Origin: Periconia sp. R9002
Taxonomy: Eukaryota > Ascomycota > Dothideomycetes > Pleosporales > Periconiaceae
NCBI GenBank assembly: GCA_023627715.1
Contig: JAMAHW010000054.1
Coordinates: forward strand, 193,501-257,500
Length of the DNA: 64,000 bases
Direction: 5' to 3'
Shown here piece by piece: positions 19,081 to 28,320 of this stretch; the stretch's first letter is position 1; each line of letters opens with the position of its first letter. The translations under genes were made by a program, and so were the position numbers. The notes beneath the pieces were generated by a model. That model was not told the DNA's origin and did no database searches. It worked only from the letters and a program-made list of their open reading frames with translations.

Positions 19081-21682
19081 CAACTGCTTGAGCCCAATCT
19101 GATCCCCAGAGATGCGGTGATCTAATGAACGCAGATAGGATGTCCAGGTCAACTTGTGCTCTAGCAACGGTGTCCAATTCATGGATATATCCCATTTGTT
19201 GCCATTTCTCCATCGCGATGTTTTTATACAGAGTCTCCATGTACGCGAGTCTCTGTTCGTACAAAACTTTGCGATACCTGCCTTTGCGAGCTTGCTCAGG
19301 TGGTACGAACGCTGCATGACTCCGGATGATCCGTGCAGTATCAGCTGTAGGATGTATGCCGAATAGCTTATGCAAAACATGCAGAGTAACTAACGAACCC
19401 GCTAAATCTTGAGCGGCACTGAAACAGTATAGAAGTAGATTGGCGATTGGGGTCTTGTCTTTCGTGGCAAAGCCCAAGAGGAACACCTCTGCACCTGGCC
19501 TGCCCTTGTGCCGGTTCCACCAATCAATCGTCTCAGCTAACAGCTGGCGGGGCGTAGGTAACGCCGACATTTCTTCCGCATCGCGGTTGTTGAGCGCAAG
19601 GTAAAGGTTCCTCCAAAGATATCGCATGCTAGCTCCATCGGGGAATACTCCATGAGAACCCCCGGTAACAGTGGTAAGAGCGCTATAAGTTGACCAAGCT
19701 TTGGCGTACTGACCTCTACGGGTGGAATTGAAAATAAGAACATTCATGAGGCTCGCGTTGGGCTCGATATCGGACCTGTCTAGTTGCCTCGCTAGGTAAT
19801 CGACATGTTCCCACTGGTCTTTGTCTGCGCTGTGTTGCATGATCAAGGCGAACGTAGACGCGTCGGCACTTGGAAGCTTGTTGGCGGCATCGGAGTCATT
19901 GCCGTCGGAGTGTTCCCATGGTTTCCTGGAAAGGTCATCTGCGATAACGCCCGCGACAGTTCTTTTGGGGCGCGTATCTAGTTGGTGTTTTCTCGCTTTC
20001 TCAATCATTCTCCATCCAACGTCCTCGGCTTTGAGGATGAAGTGATTCTCGCCCGTACGAAAGAGTGCTCTCAGGTAAAGATTGAAATGGGCGGTTTCTG
20101 GCCGATACCCTCGCCGGATCATCCTCTCAAGAATAAGGATGATTTGGTTTGGTGCATGAAATCTGACAGCACTCCTCATCCAGTGGAGATATATGTGCGA
20201 GTGATATGAAGATGGAAGTACCCGCAGCATAAAGAGCGACATGTCTGTGCTCTTCAGAATATCAGTCGCCAGGTGATTGAGGAGGTTCAATCTTCGTAGC
20301 GTTTCGTGAGCAACATTGCTTTGCGTATACGACACATCAAGCACCTTGGCTTCAATCATATCTCGGAAGACCATCCCTGCATAACGCTCATGCCTCGCTT
20401 CTAAAAACCCAATGAACCAAGAATCGTATTGATCCAAGGTCGGCGGGCCACGCATCCACTTCCGCATCCGCTCATATATGTTCCAGGCTTCCTCTCGGTG
20501 TTTCTCCGAATCTGTGTCGGCGTGAACGCGGAATAGATGCATCATAGAGGACACGTTCCGTCTGTGTCTTGGATATAGTTGGAAGAGCTCATGCATAGTC
20601 GCTCGTGCTTGATCCGCGTTTCCAGCCAAAGCATAGAGCTTCACTCCCAATTCAAGATAGTCGGGGTGATGACATTTTCGCAAGACAGCCCAGTCCTTCC
20701 CAGATAAGCGGCGTTCCTCCTTAGATCGGCGGTGTTCCCATTTTTCTAATGCGAGTGCGTGTTGCCCTTCTAGAAACACTCGCTCTATAGTAGATATTCC
20801 TAATTGCTTCCTGGATTCGGACCTGGCCTTGCAAATCTCTTTGAGCCTACGTCGCCGTTCAGGAATATAAATGAGGGGATCCTTCTCAGCTTCGGACGTC
20901 TCCTTCGACTCAGCGGCGGGTTCCCCCACAGATTCGATCGTCTCTTCCGTCTCAGCGATAGTTTCTCTTCCAGGTTCAGTCGTCTCTTCCGATTCAGCAA
21001 GAGGTTCTCTTCTAGCATCAATCGTCTCTTCTAACTCAGCAGTGGGTTCCTCTCTAGGTTCGATCGTCTCTTCCCCGTCCGCAGTGGGTTCCTCCAGAGC
21101 CTCCCTTGCCTCTTCCCAATCATCAGTAAGCTCCTGTTCAGCTTCAATCGTCTCTTTCCAATCAACGGCGGGTATACGGCCATCTTCAAACCCTTCAGTG
21201 AAAACCTCGTGGCACCAAGGTGGCTCTTTCCCCTTGCTCTGCGAACGGTAGAGCAGATTCCAAGCTCTATCGGTCAACGCCAGGCCCAGAGCGGTGTCAT
21301 CTATCTCCGCCTTTTTGTAAATACGCCATATGATGTCCGCCGAGCATGTTTTTAACTCCAATTTTCTCCGTTCTGCTTCTCTCAAACTCTTGACTAGTCT
21401 CCAGACATGTTCAGATCCGACCTTGCGCGGATTTCCCTCGAAGGCGATGAGGTGCGAATTCGTGTCACGGCGTGGGTATTTGCGCTCGAGTCTGCGCTCA
21501 TCGCGCAAAACAACATCTATATCTGATGGAGAGGTCGGAGGAGGCAGGCTCTTGTGTAGTGTAGGATTCCAAGCTTCTACATGGAGTGGCAGAGGCTTAG
21601 GGAGGGTGCTCAATGAGCGTCTAGGCACGCATAGTATCCGGTTTAGGCTGTAAAGGCTTCGATGTGTGAAAGAAGAGAGCAT
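19001..21682 (-). CDS. Mitochondrial PPR-like protein with acidic repeats
   Basis: One open frame. The start at 21682 (MLSSFTHRSLYSLNRILCVP) gives 893 residues and a typical matrix-targeting N-terminus: hydroxylated, Arg-rich, no acids. The frame stays open further upstream, but that sequence is AT-rich and unlike protein. Residues about 350-800 hold helical pairs of PPR/TPR type (YLELGVKLYALAGNADQARA, ILERMIRRGYRPETAHFNLY, NASLMNVLIFNSTRRGQYAK), as in fungal factors for mitochondrial mRNA maturation or translation. The RNA target cannot be told. Residues about 173-267 are a run of 11-13-residue acidic repeats built on ETIE..EPTAE. The reading frame stops just after the first copy of a 67-nt duplication, and a coherent tail of about 35 residues ending KQKETLND lies out of frame downstream. 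Confidence 0.75.
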   Translation of the reverse strand: MLSSFTHRSLYSLNRILCVPRRSLSTLPKPLPLHVEAWNPTLHKSLPPPTSPSDIDVVLRDERRLERKYPRRDTNSHLIAFEGNPRKVGSEHVWRLVKSLREAERRKLELKTCSADIIWRIYKKAEIDDTALGLALTDRAWNLLYRSQSKGKEPPWCHEVFTEGFEDGRIPAVDWKETIEAEQELTDDWEEAREALEEPTADGEETIEPREEPTAELEETIDARREPLAESEETTEPGRETIAETEETIESVGEPAAESKETSEAEKDPLIYIPERRRRLKEICKARSESRKQLGISTIERVFLEGQHALALEKWEHRRSKEERRLSGKDWAVLRKCHHPDYLELGVKLYALAGNADQARATMHELFQLYPRHRRNVSSMMHLFRVHADTDSEKHREEAWNIYERMRKWMRGPPTLDQYDSWFIGFLEARHERYAGMVFRDMIEAKVLDVSYTQSNVAHETLRRLNLLNHLATDILKSTDMSLFMLRVLPSSYHSHIYLHWMRSAVRFHAPNQIILILERMIRRGYRPETAHFNLYLRALFRTGENHFILKAEDVGWRMIEKARKHQLDTRPKRTVAGVIADDLSRKPWEHSDGNDSDAANKLPSADASTFALIMQHSADKDQWEHVDYLARQLDRSDIEPNASLMNVLIFNSTRRGQYAKAWSTYSALTTVTGGSHGVFPDGASMRYLWRNLYLALNNRDAEEMSALPTPRQLLAETIDWWNRHKGRPGAEVFLLGFATKDKTPIANLLLYCFSAAQDLAGSLVTLHVLHKLFGIHPTADTARIIRSHAAFVPPEQARKGRYRKVLYEQRLAYMETLYKNIAMEKWQQMGYIHELDTVARAQVDLDILSAFIRSPHLWGSDWAQAVEGAIVEAKNEVGVPHMTIGDMSTRFN
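20880..21165 (-). repeat. Acidic tandem repeat in the PPR-like gene
   Basis: About eight degenerate units of roughly 33 nt encode variants of EEPTAELEETIDA, rich in Glu, Thr and Ala. The units keep the coding frame. Such arrays usually vary in copy number between strains. Confidence 0.75.
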
Positions 21683-23291
21683 CCGTATGCGCAAACAGGC
21701 GAAAGGTGATGAGGTGGAGATTTCAGCGGCGGTGGCATCTGTTTTGTGATTAAAAGGTATATACAGGAATATTAGGAAGATAATAGTATGTAGAAAGACA
21801 TGCGAATGGGTGGATGTGACAGTCGTCTCTCCTCCTAATGTAAATTTCAAACTATGCCGAGAATTCTTTAGTTCCCGTCTTGGCGCAGAGTCCAACTTGC
21901 ATGGGTTAGTCACAACATTGAGCCAGTCAAAGCAGTAACTGGTATAGAAACCAACTTGATCTTCTTTCAAAGACGATGGTCCTGCGATGTCATGTCCCCG
22001 CAAGCCGCGGCATATTTCCCCACGACTGTACTAACTAGACAATCCATTTTGGCACAATGGCGCTGTAGCTGTGCAATCTGAGTCGATGGGTTGCCAAACC
22101 AACTTGGGCGTCTATGAGCATGGGCGCGGCACGGATAGTAAGTTTTGATGAAATTTCAAAAGTCTCGACGCTGCCACGCATCCATCACGGAGCCTACGCG
22201 TAAGCCTTTGTAGTAGCGGATACCTCTGTTTTCGCAAGACCGACAGCAAGTCGAAAATTCATCAAATCAAGGTCGGGAAGTTGCTCAATCCGGCATTCGC
22301 AATTTTCCATGCATATTATGCCACGAGGGCTAGGGAGCTGGAGGCCCCAGCAGCTTTGTCTCGTTGGAAATCATTCAGCCTGGCAATAGCTTGGGATGAC
22401 AAAGACCAAAAAAGCCATCTTTTCATCAAGTTATTCCTTCTCTTTTCACCAGCGGCACCCGGATTCGTTGAACAGTCTCAAGGCAATAGATTAAGGATAG
22501 ATTTAGCCGCAAGCCTAGAACGGTTCGCCTTGTTCATAGGTGAAGCTTGCCCTTACGTTATGAAGACATCGAGGCTAAGCTTTTCTCCCCGCAGTGCGTC
22601 AATCTGCCGAATATGCAAAGCTAAATACGAGCGCTCGATCAGGACATCTGACTACAGCCAATGCGCATCGACTTCTCGGACACTCTTTTGTCATGTCCTT
22701 GATCTTTTCTGTCAGCATATTCTTCTTTCCAAACGCACATGGAATCATTCAAGATTGCTAGAGCTTACGTCTCTTTGTTCGCAATGCGTTCGTGTGTATA
22801 CAGAATCATAGCGTGCTTTGCGTTATGCAGCCTGCTAGGGTTCATGTTTTGCGCCTAAAAAACTATAAAGGGGTCCGGGTGTGACAAAAATTTCGAGCAC
22901 ATTTCAATCCACTGTTCTGGTTGGCTCGGATACTCTGAAAGCAATCTTGGTCGGAATCTATATGACAAGGATCCCAGTCTTGAAGGCTACGCCGGGCTTC
23001 GAACGGCTGCGGTTAATATCTCTTGCCATGTCGTTGCTTTTCGATTACATTATGCAAATCAGAGCCAAAGCATCTGACCAACGTTGTGAACAGGTTATAT
23101 GACTTCGATCTCTCTTCAGCTGCCCCCGATACCGATTTCGGCAGAATATCCGCTTGTACCAGATCTTGCCACCGCATGGCGCGTACATTTGACATGCTCA
23201 TGGAGAGATGGCTTTCATAAAATAGTTGTATTTCCGGCTTGATTGCCCATCCACTTTTTTTCATCTCCGAGCCAAAAGCTCTACCTCGAAA
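21683..23291. other. Gap without a supported gene
   Basis: A plus-strand frame at 22281-22811 is open but begins at TTG, has no family motif and unremarkable composition, so I do not call it. I see no repeats or RNA genes. Confidence 0.45.
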
Positions 23292-24649
23292 ATGCTATGT
23301 CGGTTTCTGTGGGCGGCGCTTCTCGCCAACGGTCTCTGCTCCGCTCAGGTGCAATTCCAAAGAGGTCAAAAATGGCAGATTATTCTCGGCGGAATACCAG
23401 ACATGTCAAAGGCACCTCTTGCGCCAACGGACGCTACAGTGTGGGATGTTGATCTTTTCGACAATGACGCATCGAACATAAGGGCGTTGAAAGCTACAGG
23501 AGACGCTGTGATATGCTACTTCAGTGCTGGCACCGTGGAGGACTGGAGGGATGACGTGAAAGACTTTCCTAGTGTAGATGTTGGCAAGGTGCTTCCGCAG
23601 TGGCCCAATGAGAAGTGGATACGCACGGGGAGCTCAAAGGTCAGAGAGATAATGTCAAAACGGATCAAGCTTGCTGGTGATAAAGGCTGTGATGCTATTG
23701 ATCCAGACAACATTGGTATGTAGCGGTGGGAACAGAAGACATTGCATTCCGCTAACATTTGTTTTAGATGGATATGTACGTATGATTACAGCCTCAATTC
23801 ATTTTCTTCACTACTTAGCCTTCCGTTCAAACACATGACAACATTTGGAACAATAAAACTAATTCAACATAGCAAAACGACAACGGTTTGAATCTCAGAA
23901 ATACCGACGCGATCGACTACATAAAATGGATGCAATTAGAGGCTGCCAAGTATAACATGAAAATTGGGCTGAAAAACTCACTCGATATCGTCGACGCGCT
24001 GACGCCGTACGTTGATTTCGCCGTGAACGAGGAATGCGCCTCACTTTTCGAATGCGATCGCTATACCGCCTTCCTGGCAACAAACAAACCCGTCTTTCAC
24101 ATCGAATATCCAACGCCGCTCAATACCAGCCAGGCCAATACCTCACTCTGCATTGGACCTGGCACGTTCGGCATGAGCACTGTCCTCAAGAATTTACTCC
24201 TAGATGGCCTTACTGTTTACTGTGATGGAAGCATGGTAGACACACCAACTAAAGGTGGTTCCAGTCCACCTCGTCCTACCTCGAGGCCTCCCAAGCCCCC
24301 AACTACTACGCCGAAACCTCCTACTACTACACCGAGACCCCCTATTACGACGCCGAGACCTCCTACAACCACTCCAAAACCCCCTACAACGACGCGACCC
24401 ACGACCAGCCCGAGACCGCCAACAAGCACACCGGGGAATCCGGGAGGTTGTAGATCAAAACACTGGGACCAATGCGGCGGGAATGACTGGAAAGGGTGTA
24501 CAGTGTGCGAGGCAAGTCATACTCTCCCTCTTCTTCCCAACCTCTTGCGCAGTGCTCCGTTCTGTTTTCTTTAGCTAACCTTTGGGATGATTTAGTCACC
24601 GTATACGTGCAAAGGGGTTTCACCGCCTTGGTACTACCAATGTTTGTAA
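23292..24649 (+). CDS. Secreted GH114 glycosidase with C-terminal CBM1
   Basis: Four exons (23292-23715, 23768-23775, 23873-24511, 24596-24649) give 374 residues. The start MLCRFLWAALLANGLCSAQ is a clear signal peptide. The catalytic part has the GH114 features WDVDLFDN, VICYFSAGTVEDWRDD, CDAIDPDNIDGYQNDNG (acidic active-site cluster), IGLKNSLDIVD, FAVNEECA and VFHIEYPT. GH114 enzymes are endo-alpha-1,4-polygalactosaminidases that cut galactosaminogalactan-like polymers. A linker of PPTTTPKPP repeats joins a fungal cellulose-binding module (HWDQCGGNDWKGCTVC, then SPYTC, and YYQCL at the end). Two odd splice features: exon 2 is only 8 nt yet supplies the D, G and Y of DPDNIDGY, and the last intron uses a GC donor (GCAAGT). 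CBM1 on GH114 suggests anchoring to cell-wall polysaccharide. Confidence 0.9.
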
Positions 24650-25175
24650 CGGGAAACTCGGCGCGCTCCATCGCTTTTTCTTTTTTCACTTTCGGAAATA
24701 CCTTATAGCCTCTTCGATAAGATCATCCCTTTCAATAGCATTATATTATTTCTGTGTTCTGGTAGGAGAAAATATGTGACTGAAAAGTGGCCTCTTGTGC
24801 TGACGATTCAAACTTCACCTACTCGTATAACAGTTACATCAAAAATATAGAATATGTGGCATGTGCAACATGCCAGAACACGGCAGAGTGCATCTCAACG
24901 GTTTCAAAGAGAACATCGTGAGTATTAGGTAGACCTATGGAAATGCTACAAAGCGACCCAACCGTACGCCACGCTAAAATGCAGGAGATTTCGTACACAT
25001 ACAAAAAGTCTAGACAAAACAATGAACCGAACAATCAGGAGAGTGCAACAAGACACTGACTGCACCCGTCCCCGACCCTGTACCTTTTTTTATCGCCCAG
25101 AATAGTCATTACCGGGAACATCATTGCCAAAAATGTTGAAGAAAATGGTCCTGTTCAGGCAACACACCTACGCTC
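24650..25175. other. Intergenic, convergent 3' ends
   Basis: Lies between the GH114 gene and the GPI-type gene, which run toward each other. No gene, repeat or RNA seen. Confidence 0.4.
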
Positions 25176-25834
25176 TTACAAACCTAGCATAACCATGCTA
25201 AGCAGAGCAACACCAGCGACACCAGCGCTCATGCCAATCTTCCCCGCGCCGTTGTCTTTAGAAGGCTGGGGAGGCTGCGAGGAGGGCTGAGGGGGCTTAT
25301 TTGGGGCAGCGGTAGAACTCGTTCCGTTCGCACTGCCTCCATTTCCAGATCCGGCAGTACCCGTAGCGGAAGGCGGCTGACCGGTAACCGTGGATAATAC
25401 TGTCGACGTCGGGACAGAAGAGGTCCCGTTACCAGGTGTAGTAGCGTTGGGAGTAATGCACTTGAGGGAGTTGATTTGCACGGGGTTGGTGGCGATGAAG
25501 GCGGGGTTGGCTTGGGTGAATTTGATGGAGCCTGGGGTCTTGCCTTCCTTGTCCTTGAAGGCCTGGCATTCGACGTCCTTGGCTTCTACGCCGTTGGCGG
25601 ATGTGATGTTGAAACCGCAGACGGATGTGAATTCTGTGGTGGGGTTTTGTTAGTCGCTGGGATGAGGAAGGGGGCGGAGTCGGCTTGCGTACCTTTGACG
25701 AAAAGTTCATTGAGTGTCAATTCGAAGTTCACGAGTTCGATGGGTTGAATGCATTGGGTGGTTCCGAGCTTGACGGTTGCAGCGTTGGATGCTGTGAAGA
25801 GCGCGGCGGCGACGAGGGGAGTAAAAGCCTTCAT
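25176..25834 (-). CDS. Secreted GPI-anchor-type Cys protein
   Basis: Two exons (25834-25693, 25633-25176) with a 59-nt intron encode 199 residues. The signal peptide is MKAFTPLVAAALFTASNAA. The mature domain of about 90 residues holds four cysteines (CIQPIELVNF, VCGFNIT, VECQAF, LKCITP). A Ser/Thr/Pro/Gly-rich stalk follows with N-glycosylation sites (NGTSS), then NGAGKIGMSAGVAGVALLSM as a C-terminal hydrophobic tail with small residues before it, a typical GPI-attachment signal. It should sit on the plasma membrane or in the wall. No enzymatic domain is recognised, and proteins with this layout are common and mostly uncharacterised in ascomycetes. Confidence 0.8.
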
Positions 25835-26047
25835 TTTGAAATTGTGGTGGAAATGTCGAGTGGGATGATGTCGTGGATGTGATTATGTGATGGGGCGAAA
25901 AGGAAGTGATGAAATAAAATCTTTGTTGGATACTTCTGTAGAGGAAGACTGAGTAGGTGTGATATTGGAAAGCGACTGTATGTGCTGATTGGTGTTGGTG
26001 GTTTGGATGTAGAAGATGGGTATGGACCTGCAGCAGGCCAAGGGCTT

Positions 26048-26054
26048 CTTTATA
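26048..26054 (-). promoter_or_regulatory. TATA-like box of the GPI-type gene
   Basis: TATAAAG on the minus strand about 215 nt before the ATG at 25834, leaving room for a normal fungal 5' leader. Confidence 0.45.
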
Positions 26055-27373
26055 TCTCAGAAAGGTGCGTTTCACAGAAAAGACATGATCGCCCAGCCAC
26101 GCACAAAAAAACATAAGCCCCGCCTCAACCTTCAATAGTGGGAATTCTAAAATAGTAGAACCGCTAATCATTGGGTTGCCCGAAAACAATTGAAACAAGA
26201 GGTGGTTGGGTTCAGCGAAGTGGCTGGGGCGGCGTTACCAATCCTACGAAAACTAAAACTCCCCACGTGGTACAGACTACACACGTACGCCGCAAGCAGA
26301 GGGGCGGAGGCGGGGGCCTTTTCTGACTGAATCGCAACATAGAGCGAATTGCGCCGATCAGTCTGCTTAACATATCTATGTATATCGCGATTCGCGACTG
26401 TCCTGCAGGTCATAACCCGATTTTCTTCTTTCCGCCCCATAGTCGGGTAACGAATATCAGGCAACCCTCCTCAATATATTGAACCGAGCTGACGTACAGA
26501 GATTCTTGAATATTCAATAAGAGGCTATGCACACGGCGCAGGCCGCGCGTTTGACGAAGGAGAAGATCCAGATGGTAGCGATCGACTTCGCTCTTATTTG
26601 CCTTATTCAGTGAACTCTGCCCCCAGCCTCTCGAACGTTTTTTGATGATGTCTTTCCATATTGCATTTTGATCTTGAACTTTCCTTTACACTTTATGTTA
26701 TATTTCTTTTCCTTGAACTACGAGAAGTGGTTTAAGGTAGACGAAAAAGAAGAGTCCTACAATGAGTGACAAATACATACCAGTTGACATGTATAGCCAC
26801 CAAATGAGTCAATGAAATATAAGGACAACATGGCTGGCGTTCATGGTGAGGAAAGAGAAAGTCACATTATATTATACGTGAGTGGAAAAATAGGTAGAAA
26901 ATTGATGCATCCGCAAAGTATTGATACATCTATGTAGTAACCACTTTACAGGCTGCAAGCAGTCCAAGTTGCTTGTCCTTCACCTCAAGGTCTTGGATAC
27001 CAAACACCAACGCATTCCGAAGGGCAAACCGCGAACGACACCGAAACCGTCTTACCTACCACTATATAAAATGCCCACAACACAAGTCTCGAATCTGTAT
27101 CTGGGATAGAGAATTCCACTACTATAGTGTCACTGTACATAATACCTGCTTGAACTCTTGCTCTCTGAAGGCACGCCCAAGCGCCATGACATCACCTCCT
27201 GCCAGACGTAAACAACAATTACGCTGCCTACCACACAGAGACCAGCCCACCACGTCCTCGCGTCGCCTCCTCATCACCTTCACGATCCTCCGCTACCCTC
27301 CATTAACTTCAATTGACTTTATGATACTATATGATTAACTTAAACCAAGATTAATGCCAAGAGCTTGTTGAGT

Positions 27374-27536
27374 GGGCCAGTGGGAAAAAGTATCGGCAGC
27401 CGCGGTGTCACCCACTGGTCCATGATCTAATCATATGAAAAGCAGCTAAAATTTCCAAGTTACCTGATAGATTAAGTACGAGGGTTGCACTTGAACAGTA
27501 CAAGCTGATCGTCCCCTCGGAACATCTATCAGGTAA
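27374..27536. ncRNA. Two adjacent hairpin structures, possible RNA or element
   Basis: First hairpin: GGCCAGTGGG (27374-27383) pairs with CCCACTGGTCC (27411-27421) with one bulge. Second: a perfect 13-bp stem, 27460-27472 with 27524-27536 (TTACCTGATAGAT and its complement), encloses CGAGGG/CCCTCG (27479-27484 with 27514-27519) and CTTG/CAAG (27490-27493 with 27501-27504). The nesting is what a folded RNA would show, but the 77-bp second unit could also be a tiny inverted-repeat element. No tRNA, snRNA or SRP signature was found. Strand is undecided. Confidence 0.35.
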
Positions 27537-27668
27537 GGGACACCACAGGTTTTCCCGATTGTCAGCCATTCCATCCTCTCATTAAAGAAAAGAGAGAGGA
27601 AGTGCTTAAGGTCCGGTTGATGGTAATAAAAAAAAAACCCTCAACGTACAAAAACGACCCTTTAGTGG

Positions 27669-27780
27669 AAGCGCCCTCGCACATAAGGACGAGGCGTAGC
27701 TGCCCGGGAAGCGTCGCTCTCAAATTAGGGAGAGCGGCAGCAGCCCAAGGCTCCCTTGAGATCGGGGTTCTCCTTTTTTT
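27669..27780 (+). ncRNA. Candidate structured RNA with T-run end
   Basis: Stems: CGCCCTCG (27672-27679) with CGAGGCG (27690-27696, one bulge); GCTGC (27699-27703) with GCAGC (27737-27741), enclosing a 7-bp stem CGCTCTC (27715-27721) with GAGAGCG (27730-27736); then CAAGG/CCTTG (27746-27750 with 27754-27758). A run of seven T follows at 27774-27780 and another of eight at 27786-27793, as in RNA polymerase III terminators. A TAGC....GG string at 27697 resembles an A box loosely, and no clear B box is present. Function unknown. Confidence 0.35.
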
Positions 27781-28320
27781 ATAGATTTTTTTTACCGCAT
27801 AGTTCATATCCTCCATGATAGCAGATGCGCGCCATAATGTAGCGTTGTGGGTGTCCCCCCGTCGAGGGCATCTGTATGATTTACTGTCTATGCTGATACC
27901 GTGAGTAATTCAATCACTATGCGATGAAGCACCTCATGTATTTGCCTGAGAAAGAGGGAGGGAGGGACCTTAGTCAGGACAACTTTCCTTGTACCAACAT
28001 GACAAACTCGCACCAGCAGTAGTAAGAACGGACGTGACGGCTCTCTTCTTGTGAGCTCCCCATATATTTTCTAAAGTAGAAACAAGGTCCTTTCGCGCGT
28101 AATGTGCGTGATGCGTTTAGTTTGCAAAAGGACGAGGGGGGGAAACCTCACATAAAAAATACACACCATCATAGCAAAATGTAGGATAGTTATAGAAAGT
28201 GCCATTGGACATAAATGCTGATGAGTATTTTACATGTCGAGCCCCACCACTTGTTAACTACCTGAACATGTACATATAAAGACAACAGCCACCGCGTACG
28301 AGCGACACTACAAAGATATA

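Larger units (their letters stand above)
25835..28320. other. Gene-free 2.5 kb with structured segments
   Basis: No protein gene is supported. A TATAAAG box for the GPI-type gene lies at 26048-26054 on the minus strand. The middle (about 27360-27790) is far richer in inverted repeats than other gaps here and is listed separately. Confidence 0.5.

Noticed and set aside
22281..22811. 176-residue plus-strand frame
   Set aside because: Begins at TTG with no upstream ATG in frame, no recognisable family, and no splice partners found.
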